Shown here: positions 50,927 through 60,070 of the stretch, one piece after another
Numbering within the stretch: the stretch's first letter is position 1
Layout: every line of letters starts with the position of its first letter
Origin: Flavobacteriaceae bacterium
Lineage (GTDB): Bacteria > Bacteroidota > Bacteroidia > Flavobacteriales > Flavobacteriaceae
Direction of reading: 5' to 3'
Assembly (NCBI GenBank): GCA_029243245.1
Contig: JAQWSK010000009.1
Location: 1 to 64,000 of the forward strand
Length of the DNA stretch: 64,000 nucleotides
The notes under the pieces: generated by a model
The model's input: only the letters and a program-made list of their open reading frames with translations
What the model was told of the DNA's origin: nothing
Database searches by the model: none
Made by a program: the position numbers and the translations under genes

Positions 50927-53401
50927 TTGAAATATTATTTCGAGTCTTTTTGTTATTTATTTCTTTTTTCTTTGATTATAGCCTCGTGCTCTACTCAAAA
51001 AAATAGATTTTTAAACCGACAATATCATAGTATAAACACAAAATACAATGTGTTATTCAATGGAAAAGAAGCTCTTACCATAGGAGAAGAGATTTTAAAT
51101 GCTACGATTGAAGATGATTTTTTTGAAATTCTTAAAACTGATCCTATTCTTTTAAAGGGAGAAAGGTTTGACAGAAACACGATTGTTCCAGGTTTTGATA
51201 AAGCAGAAGAAAAAGCAGTTAAAGCTATTCAGAAACATTCCATGAACATTGAAGGCTTTCAACGAAACAACTTTATAGATGAAGCCTATTTGCTTTTGGG
51301 AAAGGCTCGTTATTACGACAGAAGATTTTTCCCTGCAATAGAGGCGTTTAATTTTTTATTAGAGAATAATATTGATCAGCCTGTTTATATTGAAGGGCGA
51401 ATATGGAGAGAAAAAACTAACATTCGACTACAAAACAATCAAATAGCAATTAATAACCTCAGGCCACTAGCCAGAAAATTAATCAATAAAAATCAATTTT
51501 ATGGATTAGCAAACGCAACACTTGCACAAGCCTTTATCAATCTTAAAGAAATAGATTCGGCAAGTTATTATATGATTCGAGCGGCAAATCATGAAAAGAT
51601 TTTATCAAGTAAAGTTAGGTATGCCTATATATCTGCGCAACTTTATGAACTCAAAGGATCTAAAGATTTAGCAAGGTATTATTATAATTCCATAGTAGAA
51701 TTAAACTGGCAAGCATCAAGAAAATTTTGGATTAATGCAAAAATAAACTCATTAAGACTTTCACATGAAAAGTTTAAAACACCATTTGTTCAGCCTATAA
51801 ATAATTTGTTAAAAGTTTATGAAAATAAAATCTTTTCACATAGCTTAAATAGAGCCCTAGGAGTTTATTATTTATCTAAAGAAAAAGATAGCCTTGTTAA
51901 TATATACTTAAAAAAGTCTTTGAAAAGCAAAGGAATTGATAACCCTACTCGTAAAGTAAACTACAGAGATTTAGCAGACCTTAATTTTAAAAATAAAAAA
52001 TATCTTTTCACTGGAAGTTATTTAGATAGTTTACTCCTGTTATTACCCAAAGAAAGCATAATTAAAAATAAAACTCAAAGAGAAAGGGACAACCTTTCGG
52101 ATGTTATATTTTTTGAAAATCAGTTTAAAGAAACAGATAGCTTGTTAAGCCTGTTAGGGCTCAATGAAGCAGAACAAAGAAAATATTTTCAGGAATTTTT
52201 ATTAAAGAAAAGAGAATTAGAACTTGACAAACTTAAAATTTTAACAAAAGAGAAAAAATCTAATACTTTTTTTAAAACAAACTCACCACCATTATTTTAT
52301 TTTTACAATCCAACCCTAGTATTGAAAGGCAAACAGCATTATGCCTCAACCTGGGGAAAAAGACCAAATATTGATAATTGGAGAAATAAAGTGCAAGTAC
52401 AATTTAAGAACACTTTATTTCAAAAAAATAAAAAGGACACGAATCCCAACGTTTCAAAGATAGAAATTGAATCTGTTGATTTTTATATTAATCAAATACC
52501 AAAATCACCAGGAATTATTGATAGTTTAAAACAAAAAAATCATCAAGCAGCTTTAAAACTAGGGTTGATTTATAAAGAAAAATATAAAGACAAAAAACTT
52601 TCTATTAAAAACTTAAAATATGTAATAGATAGCCTAGCACCTCCTGTTTTTCTAACCCCCGCATTATATCATTTATATAAAATTCATCTAGATGGTTCAA
52701 AAGACTTGGCAAATAATTATAAAAACCAATTAATTAATCAATTTCCAGAATCTATTTATTCCAAAGTTTTATTAGACCCGAATAATTATGTGTTAGGAGA
52801 ATTAAGAACGCCTAAATCAATGTATTTAAAAATGTTAAACAAATATCTAGAAGGAAATTATATTGAAGCGCTATCAATGATGGAAGGAATAAAAGTTTTA
52901 TTGGTGGCCACAAAATGGGAGTCTAAAGCAATGCTTATAAAAGCTCAAATTCTTGGAAGAATATATGGAAAGACTGTTTTGGAAGAACAGTTATCTTTAA
53001 TCGCAAAAGAATATCCGAGCTCTAAAAGTGCAATCAAAGCTAAAAGAGACCTAGAGAATATTAATAAAAACTTTAAGGAAAAAACAAAAACATTGGCAGA
53101 GTTTAAATGGGTGTTTCCTTATAAAAGAGACTCTGATTTTGAGGTAAAAAAATTAATAGACAGCCTAGAAATTAATATAAATCAACTTCAAACAAAAAAC
53201 TGGAAATTAACAAATGACACTTATAATAATGACTATCAGTTCATTGTAATTCATGGTATAAAATCTAAATTACAGATTGACAGTATTAAGCAAAAACTAC
53301 CCGAGAGTACATTAAAATTATTAGATTCAAATAATTTTGTAGCTTTATCAGCCCAATTCCGTAAGATTTTTATTGAAAAATCTTGGAAAAGGACAAATTA
53401 A
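50927..53401 (+). CDS. sprE: T9SS periplasmic lipoprotein SprE/PorW
   Basis: An 824-residue lipoprotein of the type IX secretion and gliding apparatus. The signal peptide ends in the lipobox IASCSTQ, and the mature start NRFLNRQYHSINTKYNVLFNGKEAL is the conserved SprE/PorW block. The N-terminal part (about 60-300) is made of TPR-like helical repeats (AKARYYDRRFFPAIEAF, YISAQLYELKGSKDLARYYY), with a second helical region near 560-720. SprE/PorW is required for T9SS function and links the periplasmic and outer-membrane parts. Its substrate class is present in the window (12541-17643). The start is TTG at 50927; a bactofilin follows 7 bp later. Confidence 0.88.
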   Translation: MKYYFESFCYLFLFSLIIASCSTQKNRFLNRQYHSINTKYNVLFNGKEALTIGEEILNATIEDDFFEILKTDPILLKGERFDRNTIVPGFDKAEEKAVKAIQKHSMNIEGFQRNNFIDEAYLLLGKARYYDRRFFPAIEAFNFLLENNIDQPVYIEGRIWREKTNIRLQNNQIAINNLRPLARKLINKNQFYGLANATLAQAFINLKEIDSASYYMIRAANHEKILSSKVRYAYISAQLYELKGSKDLARYYYNSIVELNWQASRKFWINAKINSLRLSHEKFKTPFVQPINNLLKVYENKIFSHSLNRALGVYYLSKEKDSLVNIYLKKSLKSKGIDNPTRKVNYRDLADLNFKNKKYLFTGSYLDSLLLLLPKESIIKNKTQRERDNLSDVIFFENQFKETDSLLSLLGLNEAEQRKYFQEFLLKKRELELDKLKILTKEKKSNTFFKTNSPPLFYFYNPTLVLKGKQHYASTWGKRPNIDNWRNKVQVQFKNTLFQKNKKDTNPNVSKIEIESVDFYINQIPKSPGIIDSLKQKNHQAALKLGLIYKEKYKDKKLSIKNLKYVIDSLAPPVFLTPALYHLYKIHLDGSKDLANNYKNQLINQFPESIYSKVLLDPNNYVLGELRTPKSMYLKMLNKYLEGNYIEALSMMEGIKVLLVATKWESKAMLIKAQILGRIYGKTVLEEQLSLIAKEYPSSKSAIKAKRDLENINKNFKEKTKTLAEFKWVFPYKRDSDFEVKKLIDSLEININQLQTKNWKLTNDTYNNDYQFIVIHGIKSKLQIDSIKQKLPESTLKLLDSNNFVALSAQFRKIFIEKSWKRTN

Positions 53402-53408
53402 AGACATT

Positions 53409-53804
53409 ATGAAAAACACAGAAATAAATGGTCAATATAGCCGAATTGAAAAAAGCACTAAGTTCAAAGGAGACATAGTTTCTGAGGCAGATTTTAGAAT
53501 AGATGGAGCTTTAGAAGGGACAATTAAAACTTCTGGCAAGGTTATTATTGGAAAAGGAGGAAAGTTAAACGGAAGTCTTGAATGTGAAACAGCAGATATT
53601 GAAGGGATGATTAATGGATCTTTAAAAGTTAATACCATATTGTTTCTAAAATCAACCAGCAACATAGAAGGAGATGTAGTTGTTGGAAAACTTATTGTTG
53701 AGTCAGGAGCAATTTTTAATGCTAGTTGCTCAATGAAATCTCAAGAGGAGAATCAGATTAAGCCGCTTTCTAAATTTTCAAAACCTCATGAAAAGACAGC
53801 CTAA
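53409..53804 (+). CDS. Bactofilin (polymer-forming cytoskeletal protein)
   Basis: A 131-residue protein with the bactofilin beta-helix: repeated strands with KGDIVSEADFRIDGALEGTIKTSGKVIIG and GSLECETADIEGMINGSLKV (shown in parts), flanked by short disordered ends. Bactofilins form filaments that place cell-wall enzymes or other machinery. I start at the ATG at 53409, just after the SprE stop, rather than 12 codons earlier inside sprE. The end overlaps atpZ by 17 bp, so this gene is joined to the ATP synthase operon. Confidence 0.9.
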   Translation: MKNTEINGQYSRIEKSTKFKGDIVSEADFRIDGALEGTIKTSGKVIIGKGGKLNGSLECETADIEGMINGSLKVNTILFLKSTSNIEGDVVVGKLIVESGAIFNASCSMKSQEENQIKPLSKFSKPHEKTA

Positions 53805-53988
53805 TAAGTGGCTAGTTTTTTCTGGTCTTGCATTTCAAATTGCCATAATAATGTATTTAATGGCTCAATTAGGCAATTGGATTGAACTTAAAACATCTAA
53901 CGAAGAGAAATTACCAACACTTCTATGCCTGATTTTTGGCTTAATTACAATTATATATTTAGTAAAAAAACAAAGTAAAAATCTTTAG
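53788..53988 (+). CDS. atpZ: AtpZ/AtpI-type small membrane protein
   Basis: A 66-residue protein with two transmembrane helices (about 9-28 and 42-59) joined by a short polar loop. It fits the AtpZ/AtpI group, encoded at the head of atp operons and thought to help c-ring assembly or Mg2+/Ca2+ supply. The overlap with the bactofilin gene and the downstream atpB support this. The family is weakly conserved, so the call relies partly on position. Confidence 0.75.
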   Translation: MKRQPNKWLVFSGLAFQIAIIMYLMAQLGNWIELKTSNEEKLPTLLCLIFGLITIIYLVKKQSKNL

Positions 53989-53995
53989 CTGTGCT

Positions 53996-54379
53996 ATGTT
54001 AAAAGCTATATTAAAGTTTTTTCTAAAATTACTTAGTTTTTTGATTCCTGTTTTTTTTATACAATGGTTAATTGTGTATTTAGCAAATTTTAAACTCACC
54101 GAATATATTATTAGCTCATATGTTTTTAACTTTACAGCTGCTGTAATTATTTATACGGGCACATATTATTTTTCAATGGTTAAATCATTAGACTCTATTT
54201 TATTTTTGACTTTTGGGAGTATAGTTAAAATGTTTATATTTTTCATTTTTTTGTATCCTCAATTTATTTCGGATGGAGCTGTCCAACCAATAGAAGTCTT
54301 TATATTTTTCGTCCCATATTTTACTTGTTTAATTGTTGAAATTAATGAGCTTTCAAAATTCTTAAACAAAAGAGTTTAG
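53996..54379 (+). CDS. Four-helix membrane protein in the atp operon (AtpI-like)
   Basis: A 127-residue integral membrane protein with four predicted helices (about 8-29, 38-58, 70-88, 95-113). I do not recognise a named family with certainty. Its size, topology and place between atpZ and atpB are those of AtpI/UncI, the c-ring assembly factor, and flavobacteria commonly have a gene here. It starts 7 bp after atpZ. A promoter-like box lies after it, before atpB. Confidence 0.6.
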   Translation: MLKAILKFFLKLLSFLIPVFFIQWLIVYLANFKLTEYIISSYVFNFTAAVIIYTGTYYFSMVKSLDSILFLTFGSIVKMFIFFIFLYPQFISDGAVQPIEVFIFFVPYFTCLIVEINELSKFLNKRV

Positions 54380-54439
54380 TTTTAAGTGTTTAATTAAAAA
54401 ATATGTAAAAAAGTACTTTAATATATTTTGTGAATAACT

Positions 54440-54447
54440 TACATTTG
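54440..54447 (+). promoter_or_regulatory. -7 box before atpB
   Basis: TACATTTG matches TAnnTTTG in the 96-bp gap upstream of atpB (ATG at 54476). It may give the main ATP synthase transcript separately from the bactofilin and atpZ genes. Confidence 0.45.
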
Positions 54448-54475
54448 CAATGCAAAAAAAATCAAATAAAGGTTG

Positions 54476-55561
54476 ATGTTAAGCATGCCAAGAAATAGAT
54501 ATTTTTTAAGCCTTGTTTTTATCTTGTTTGGAGTTTTCTCAACAAGAGCACAAGACAAAAAAGAAAACTCTATTAAAACAGGAGACACCAAATTAGAAAT
54601 AAAAGAATATATAAATCACCATGTGCTTGATTCATATGATTTTGATTTATTAAGCTATACTAAAGCTGATAAATCTAAAGTTTATGTTGGAATTCCGCTT
54701 CCCATAATTTTATGGGATGAGGGTTTAGTTGTTTTTCTTTCATCTAACTTTAATCATGGCGAAAGTTTAGCTCAATTTGGAGAAAAGTATTATAAATTAT
54801 ATCATGGTAAAATATATAAAACAGATTCTTCCGGAAAAATTAGTTATGATACAAAACAGCATATATTAAACAAAGCTCCACTAGATTTTTCAATAACTAA
54901 AGGAGTGGCTAGTATAATTTTTGTATCAATTATTATGTTTGTTTTATTTACAAATTTAGCTAATTCGTATAAAAAAAATGGAATGATAGCGAAAGGACTT
55001 GGCAGATTCTTTGAACCTATAGTCTTGTATGTGAGAGACGAAATAGCTATTCCAAATATTGGAATAAAATATTATAAAAGATATATGAGTTATCTTTTAA
55101 CTTTATTTTTCTTTATATGGTTTTGTAATATGATTGGATTAACTCCATTGGGATTAAATGTTACAGGCAACATAGCTGTAACGTTTTGTTTGGCTTTGCT
55201 AACATTTATTATAACAAATGTATCAGGAAAAAAAGAGTATTGGAAACATATTTTTTGGGCACCAGGTGTTCCACTACCAATGAAGTTTTTATTAGCTCCA
55301 ATAGAATTATTGGGAGTCCTCATCAAGCCGTTTTCATTGATGATAAGATTATATGCCAATATATCAGCGGGACATATTGTAATGATGACTTTGATTTCTA
55401 TGATTTTTATTTTCAGAAATTGGGCTGGCTCAAGTATGTCCTTTATGTTAGCTTTTTTTATTTCTATAATTGAAATTTTAGTTGCACTTTTACAGGCGTA
55501 TATTTTTACAATTTTGTCAGCACTATATTTTGGTTTTGCTGTAGAAGAACATGATCAATAA
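54476..55561 (+). CDS. atpB: ATP synthase F0 subunit a
   Basis: A 361-residue subunit a with the proton half-channels. The first 100-odd residues include a cleavable-looking signal peptide (about 1-24, ending TRAQD) and a periplasmic extension, a feature typical of Bacteroidota AtpB. The channel part has about six helices, with GVLIKPFSLMIRLYANISAGH holding the essential Arg and ALLQAYIFTILSALYFG near the C-terminus. The start is ATG at 54476; the neighbouring ATG at 54485 is possible. It is followed by atpE at 44 bp. Confidence 0.93.
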   Translation: MLSMPRNRYFLSLVFILFGVFSTRAQDKKENSIKTGDTKLEIKEYINHHVLDSYDFDLLSYTKADKSKVYVGIPLPIILWDEGLVVFLSSNFNHGESLAQFGEKYYKLYHGKIYKTDSSGKISYDTKQHILNKAPLDFSITKGVASIIFVSIIMFVLFTNLANSYKKNGMIAKGLGRFFEPIVLYVRDEIAIPNIGIKYYKRYMSYLLTLFFFIWFCNMIGLTPLGLNVTGNIAVTFCLALLTFIITNVSGKKEYWKHIFWAPGVPLPMKFLLAPIELLGVLIKPFSLMIRLYANISAGHIVMMTLISMIFIFRNWAGSSMSFMLAFFISIIEILVALLQAYIFTILSALYFGFAVEEHDQ

Positions 55562-55605
55562 GATCAAATTTTAAAATGAATGTTTAATTTAAATTAATAA
55601 TAAAT

Positions 55606-55797
55606 ATGGAAATTCCAGCGATAGTAGGAGGAGGTTTAATAGTAATAGGTGTAGGTATTGGCGTAGGAGGCATTGGAAGAGGAGCGATGGAGGCAATAGG
55701 CAGACAGCCAGAGGCTTATGGAAAAATACAAACGGCTATGCTAATTGGTATAGCTTTTGTTGAAGGTATTGGTTTTGCAGCAATGTTTGTACTTTAA
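55606..55797 (+). CDS. atpE: ATP synthase F0 subunit c
   Basis: A 63-residue hairpin of two transmembrane helices. The first has the glycine-packing pattern GVGIGVGGIGRG, the loop has the conserved RQPEA, and the second carries the ion-binding Glu in AFVEGIGF. The sodium-type signature (extra Gln and Ser/Thr next to the Glu) is not present, so a proton ring is most likely. The length is slightly short for the family but complete. Confidence 0.95.
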   Translation: MEIPAIVGGGLIVIGVGIGVGGIGRGAMEAIGRQPEAYGKIQTAMLIGIAFVEGIGFAAMFVL

Positions 55798-55849
55798 GCT
55801 TATAAACAAAGATTAATAGTAATTTAATTTTGACTTAATAGATTAAAAA

Positions 55850-56347
55850 ATGGAAAAATTAATTAATGAGTTTTCTTTTGGTTTATTTTTTTGGCAGTTA
55901 TTAATTTTTATTGGATTAATTTTTTTGTTAAAAAAATACGCGTGGAAACCTATTCTTAATGCTGTTGATGAAAGAGAGAGTTCTATAAAGGAAGCTCTTT
56001 TTTCTGCGGATAAAGCTCGAAAAGAAATGGAGTCTTTAAACGAAGATAATCAAAGAATTATTAAAGAAGCTAGAGCTCAAAAGGAACGACTACTTAAAGA
56101 AGCTAGAAAAACCAGCTCAATAATAATTGAGGAAGCAAAACAAGAAGCGAAAATTACAGGAGACAACCTAATTAAATCAGCTAAAAAATCTATTGAAAGT
56201 GAAAAAAGGGCTGCAGTACAAGAGCTAAAAGGGCAAGTTGCCGATATAGCCATTCAAATGGCTGAAAAAGTTTTACATTCTGAATTAGAGAACAAAGACA
56301 AGCAAAATGAATTAATTGAGCGACTACTTAAAGAGACTAAACTTTAA
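55850..56347 (+). CDS. atpF: ATP synthase F0 subunit b
   Basis: A 165-residue peripheral-stalk protein: one N-terminal transmembrane helix (about 8-28) followed by a long charged coiled coil (about 35-160) rich in Lys, Glu and Ala. The KYAWKPI block after the helix is conserved. It dimerises and links the F0 sector to delta and alpha. Located 52 bp after atpE and 7 bp before atpH. Confidence 0.95.
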   Translation: MEKLINEFSFGLFFWQLLIFIGLIFLLKKYAWKPILNAVDERESSIKEALFSADKARKEMESLNEDNQRIIKEARAQKERLLKEARKTSSIIIEEAKQEAKITGDNLIKSAKKSIESEKRAAVQELKGQVADIAIQMAEKVLHSELENKDKQNELIERLLKETKL

Positions 56348-56354
56348 TTGAGTA

Positions 56355-56903
56355 ATGAAAGTAAATAGAGCAGCAATACGTTATTCAAAAGCATCTCTGG
56401 AATATGCCATGGAGAAAAACTTGGCTGATCAAGTAGAGGAAGATTTTAAAGTTATTTTATCTACTGTTTCTCATTCAAATGATTTAAGAGAATTTTTATC
56501 TAACCCTGTTTTACCTTCTCAGTTAAAATTTAAAACAATAATGAAGGTTTTTTCATCACTTAATGATGAGACCAAATCAATTATCTCTCTTCTCTCTAAA
56601 AACAGAAGACTTAATTTGCTAGCTCTTGTTGCAGAAAATTATATAGCCAGTTATCAAAAAGCAAAAGGAAAAATTACCGCCTTGGTCACTTCGGCGATAC
56701 CATTAGATGAACTAACAATAAAAGAAGTTTTAAATAAAGCAAAAAAAATGACTGACTTTCAAGTTGAATTAAAAAACAAAGTTGATCCTTCAATTATAGG
56801 AGGGTTTATTTTAAATGTTGGTGATTTACAAATCAATGCAAGCGTTACCAATAAGCTAGACGTACTAAGTAATACTTTAAACAAAAACAAACAAATTACT
56901 TAA
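56355..56903 (+). CDS. atpH: ATP synthase F1 subunit delta
   Basis: A 182-residue stalk protein with the N-terminal helical bundle (about 1-105, RAAIRYSKASLEYA and FLSNPVLPSQLK) and a C-terminal part ending in the conserved DPSIIGGFILNVGDLQINASV. It connects subunit b to the top of the alpha3beta3 head. Length and position between atpF and atpA are normal. Confidence 0.94.
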   Translation: MKVNRAAIRYSKASLEYAMEKNLADQVEEDFKVILSTVSHSNDLREFLSNPVLPSQLKFKTIMKVFSSLNDETKSIISLLSKNRRLNLLALVAENYIASYQKAKGKITALVTSAIPLDELTIKEVLNKAKKMTDFQVELKNKVDPSIIGGFILNVGDLQINASVTNKLDVLSNTLNKNKQIT

Positions 56904-56915
56904 ATAAAAAAGATT

Positions 56916-58490
56916 ATGGCAGAAGTGAAACCAGCTGAAGTATCAGCAATTTTAAAAAATCAATTAGCAGGATATAATTCAGCTTTAGATCTAAATGAAA
57001 TAGGAACTGTTCTTGAAGTAGGAGATGGAATTGCTCGTGTTTTTGGATTAACTAATGCTCAATATGGTGAGTTAGTTTCATTTGACAGTGGTCTTGAAGG
57101 AATGGTTTTAAATCTTGAAGAAGATAATGTAGGAATTGTTTTATTAGGCCCTTCAAAAGAATTAAAAGAGGGTGATACTGTTAAAAGAACTCAAAGAATT
57201 GCTTCAATAAATGTAGGTGAAGGAATAGTTGGAAGAGTTGTAAGTACTTTAGGAGCTCCAATAGACGGAAAAGGATCTATCGAAGGAAAACTATATGAAA
57301 TGCCGCTGGAGAGAAAAGCTCCGGGAGTTATTTTTCGACAGCCAGTAAATGAACCGTTACAAACAGGGATTAAATCTATTGATGCTATGATTCCAGTAGG
57401 TAGAGGACAACGAGAACTGGTTATAGGAGATAGACAAACTGGTAAAACAACTGTTTGTATTGACACGATACTTAACCAAAAAGAATTTTTTGATGCCGGA
57501 GAACCTGTTTTTTGTATATATGTAGCCATTGGACAAAAGGCTTCAACTGTTGCAGGAATTGCGAGGATACTAGAAGAGAGAGGGGCTTTGGCATATACCA
57601 CAATAGTAGCGGCTAATGCATCTGACCCTGCCCCAATGCAAGTTTATGCCCCTTTTGCGGGTGCAGCTATTGGAGAGTATTTTAGAGATACTGGTCGCCC
57701 CGCATTAATAATATATGACGATTTATCTAAACAAGCAGTTGCTTACAGAGAGGTTTCATTATTGCTTAGAAGACCACCAGGCCGAGAAGCCTATCCAGGA
57801 GATGTATTCTACCTTCATTCACGGCTACTTGAAAGAGCAGCAAAAGTAATCTCTGATGATAACATTGCATCTGAAATGAATGATCTTCCAAAAGCCTTAA
57901 ATGATAAAGTTAAAGGGGGAGGTTCGTTGACAGCACTCCCCATAATTGAAACTCAAGCAGGAGATGTTTCTGCGTATATTCCTACAAATGTTATTTCGAT
58001 TACTGATGGACAAATTTTCTTAGAATCAGACCTTTTTAACTCAGGGGTTAGACCTGCTATAAATGTAGGTATTTCTGTGTCTCGAGTAGGTGGTTCAGCG
58101 CAAATTAAATCAATGAAAAAAGTAGCCGGAACACTTAAGCTTGATCAAGCTCAATTTAGAGAATTGGAAGCTTTTGCAAAATTTGGATCAGATTTAGATG
58201 TCGCAACATTAAACGTTATTGAAAAAGGAAAAAGAAATGTTGAAATATTAAAACAAGCTCAAAATGATCCCTTCAAAGCAGAAGAACAGGTTGCAATAAT
58301 TTATGCAGGCTCTAAAAACTTGTTAAGATCTGTGCCAGTTGAAAAAGTAAAAGAATTCGAAATAAGCTATTTGGAGCATTTGAATAAAAATCATCCGGAA
58401 GTATTATCTGAATTAAAATCAGGAAAACTTACAGATGATGTAATAGATGTTTTAAATGCTACAGCCCAAACTATTTCAGGTCAATATTAA
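56916..58490 (+). CDS. atpA: ATP synthase F1 subunit alpha
   Basis: A 524-residue regulatory nucleotide-binding subunit. The P-loop is GDRQTGKT (about 171-178), with the arginine finger region in [13 protein letters not shown] and the family signature [17 protein letters not shown]. The N-terminal beta-barrel and C-terminal helical domain are complete. The partner beta and epsilon subunits are not downstream; in Bacteroidota atpD and atpC usually sit elsewhere. Confidence 0.97.
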   Translation: MAEVKPAEVSAILKNQLAGYNSALDLNEIGTVLEVGDGIARVFGLTNAQYGELVSFDSGLEGMVLNLEEDNVGIVLLGPSKELKEGDTVKRTQRIASINVGEGIVGRVVSTLGAPIDGKGSIEGKLYEMPLERKAPGVIFRQPVNEPLQTGIKSIDAMIPVGRGQRELVIGDRQTGKTTVCIDTILNQKEFFDAGEPVFCIYVAIGQKASTVAGIARILEERGALAYTTIVAANASDPAPMQVYAPFAGAAIGEYFRDTGRPALIIYDDLSKQAVAYREVSLLLRRPPGREAYPGDVFYLHSRLLERAAKVISDDNIASEMNDLPKALNDKVKGGGSLTALPIIETQAGDVSAYIPTNVISITDGQIFLESDLFNSGVRPAINVGISVSRVGGSAQIKSMKKVAGTLKLDQAQFRELEAFAKFGSDLDVATLNVIEKGKRNVEILKQAQNDPFKAEEQVAIIYAGSKNLLRSVPVEKVKEFEISYLEHLNKNHPEVLSELKSGKLTDDVIDVLNATAQTISGQY

Positions 58491-58499
58491 TAGAAGGTA

Positions 58500-59363
58500 A
58501 TGGCTAATTTAAAGGAAATAAGAAACAGAATTGCTTCAGTATCTTCAACGATGCAGATTACAAGTGCTATGAAAATGGTTTCTGCAGCTAAATTAAAAAA
58601 AGCGACTGATGCTATTTCACAGATGAGACCTTACTCAGATAAATTAACTGAACTTATACAAAATTTAAGCTCTTCTTTTGAAAACAGTAATGAGAATTTA
58701 TATACAAAAATCAGACCATTAAAGAAAGTTTTATTAGTTGCTATAACATCTAATAGAGGTTTGTGTGGGGGGTTTAATTCCAATATAATAAGAGCTGTAA
58801 ATGAAATATCTAAAAAAAACCAAGAAAAAAAGATCTATATCTTATCGATTGGAAAAAAAGGAACAGATTTGCTTTCAAAAAAGCATAATGTTATTAGCTC
58901 TCATAATGAAGTGTTTGATAATTTAAATCATGAAAATTCTTCTTCAATTGCACACTTAATAATGAAAGCCTTTTCAGAAGAAGAATATGATTCCGTTCAG
59001 CTTATCTATAACCGTTTCAAAAATGCAGCGACTCAAATAGTTACAACCGAACCATATTTACCAATTGTTCCACAGTCTAATATAGAAGACAAAAAGCATT
59101 CAGTTGATTATATTTATGAACCCTCTCAAGAAAAAATCATTGATGAGCTACTCCCAAAAGCATTAAAAACGCAGCTTTTAAAATCATTAAAAGATTCTTT
59201 TGCAAGCGAACACGGAGCAAGAATGACGGCTATGCATAAGGCAACTGATAACGCTCAAGAGCTTCGAGACCAGCTTAAACTATCATACAATCAGGCCCGT
59301 CAGGCATCAATTACTGGTGAAATATTAGAAATTGTAGGCGGAGCCGAAGCTCTAAACAAATAA
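58500..59363 (+). CDS. atpG: ATP synthase F1 subunit gamma
   Basis: A 287-residue rotor shaft. It begins MANLKEIRNRIASVSSTMQIT and ends MHKATDNAQELRDQLKLSYNQARQA (in parts), the two coiled-coil helices of gamma; the middle Rossmann-like part holds ITSNRGLCGGFN. It is the last gene of this atp cluster. A 107-bp gap without a clear terminator separates it from dut. Confidence 0.96.
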   Translation: MANLKEIRNRIASVSSTMQITSAMKMVSAAKLKKATDAISQMRPYSDKLTELIQNLSSSFENSNENLYTKIRPLKKVLLVAITSNRGLCGGFNSNIIRAVNEISKKNQEKKIYILSIGKKGTDLLSKKHNVISSHNEVFDNLNHENSSSIAHLIMKAFSEEEYDSVQLIYNRFKNAATQIVTTEPYLPIVPQSNIEDKKHSVDYIYEPSQEKIIDELLPKALKTQLLKSLKDSFASEHGARMTAMHKATDNAQELRDQLKLSYNQARQASITGEILEIVGGAEALNK

Positions 59364-59470
59364 TCCAGGGTATTATTCAAAAACTTGTTATATGATAATC
59401 TTAATTAAAATTAATTTTTAATAAGGGTTTCATACATTAGGCTTTTTGTAATTTTATAAAAATTTCAAAT

Positions 59471-59905
59471 ATGCTAAAAATTCCTATAATTAATAAGAGT
59501 CCGTTTGACTTACCTAAATATGCAACCACTTCATCAGCAGGGGTTGATCTTCGTGCAGTTTTGACATCAGAGATAACATTAGCACCTCTTGAGAGAAAAG
59601 TTGTTGGGACTGGAATTAAAATTGCTTTACCCCAAGGATATGAAGCTCAAGTTCGACCTCGCAGTGGCTTATCTGCTAAACATGGAATAACAGTTCTTAA
59701 CTCTCCAGGAACTATAGATGCAGATTATCGCGGAGAAATTGGAGTTATTCTGGTTAATCTTTCTTCAGAAAATTATATTCTTAATCCAGGAGAAAGAATT
59801 GCACAATTAGTTTTTGTAAGAGTCGAACAAGTTAAATGGAATTTACAAGATGATTTAGAAAACACAACTAGAGGCGAGGGGGGGTTTGGAAGCACTGGCA
59901 AATAA
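59471..59905 (+). CDS. dut: dUTP diphosphatase
   Basis: A 144-residue trimeric dUTPase that removes dUTP and supplies dUMP for thymidylate synthesis. All five motifs are present: SAGVDLRA (1), [11 protein letters not shown] (2-3), [13 protein letters not shown] (3) and GERIAQLVF (4), with the Gly-rich C-terminal [10 protein letters not shown] (5). The length is standard. In many flavobacteria it is followed by a sugar nucleotidyltransferase gene, of which only a remnant remains here. Confidence 0.96.
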   Translation: MLKIPIINKSPFDLPKYATTSSAGVDLRAVLTSEITLAPLERKVVGTGIKIALPQGYEAQVRPRSGLSAKHGITVLNSPGTIDADYRGEIGVILVNLSSENYILNPGERIAQLVFVRVEQVKWNLQDDLENTTRGEGGFGSTGK

Positions 59906-59932
59906 AAAATTATTTATTAAAAACTAAATAAG

Positions 59933-60070
59933 TTGAAAATTATACTACCTAATGCAGGAAGAGGATCAAGGCCTAGACCTAATAGCCTTAAAGCTCCCAA
60001 ACCATCAATTAATAAACATAATTTTGAAAGCTGTGAAATCTTCGGATTATTCTCAATTAAAATAAAATGA
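59933..60070 (+). pseudogene. Remnant of a sugar-phosphate nucleotidyltransferase
   Basis: From a TTG at 59933 a 45-codon frame reads LKIILPNAGRGSRPRPNS followed by LKAPKPSINKHNF. This closely resembles the N-terminal nucleotide-binding signature of sugar nucleotidyltransferases (GxGSRLRPxTLxxPKPL), the family normally found at this place in flavobacteria. The rest of the roughly 300-residue protein is missing; after about 30 codons the similarity ends and a stop codon follows that overlaps the next gene's ATG. I read it as a decayed gene whose body was deleted. Expression as a short peptide cannot be excluded. Confidence 0.7.

Noticed and set aside
58490-59470. Loss of atpD and atpC from the ATP synthase operon
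   Set aside because: Bacteroidota commonly keep beta and epsilon at a separate locus; their absence here is expected.
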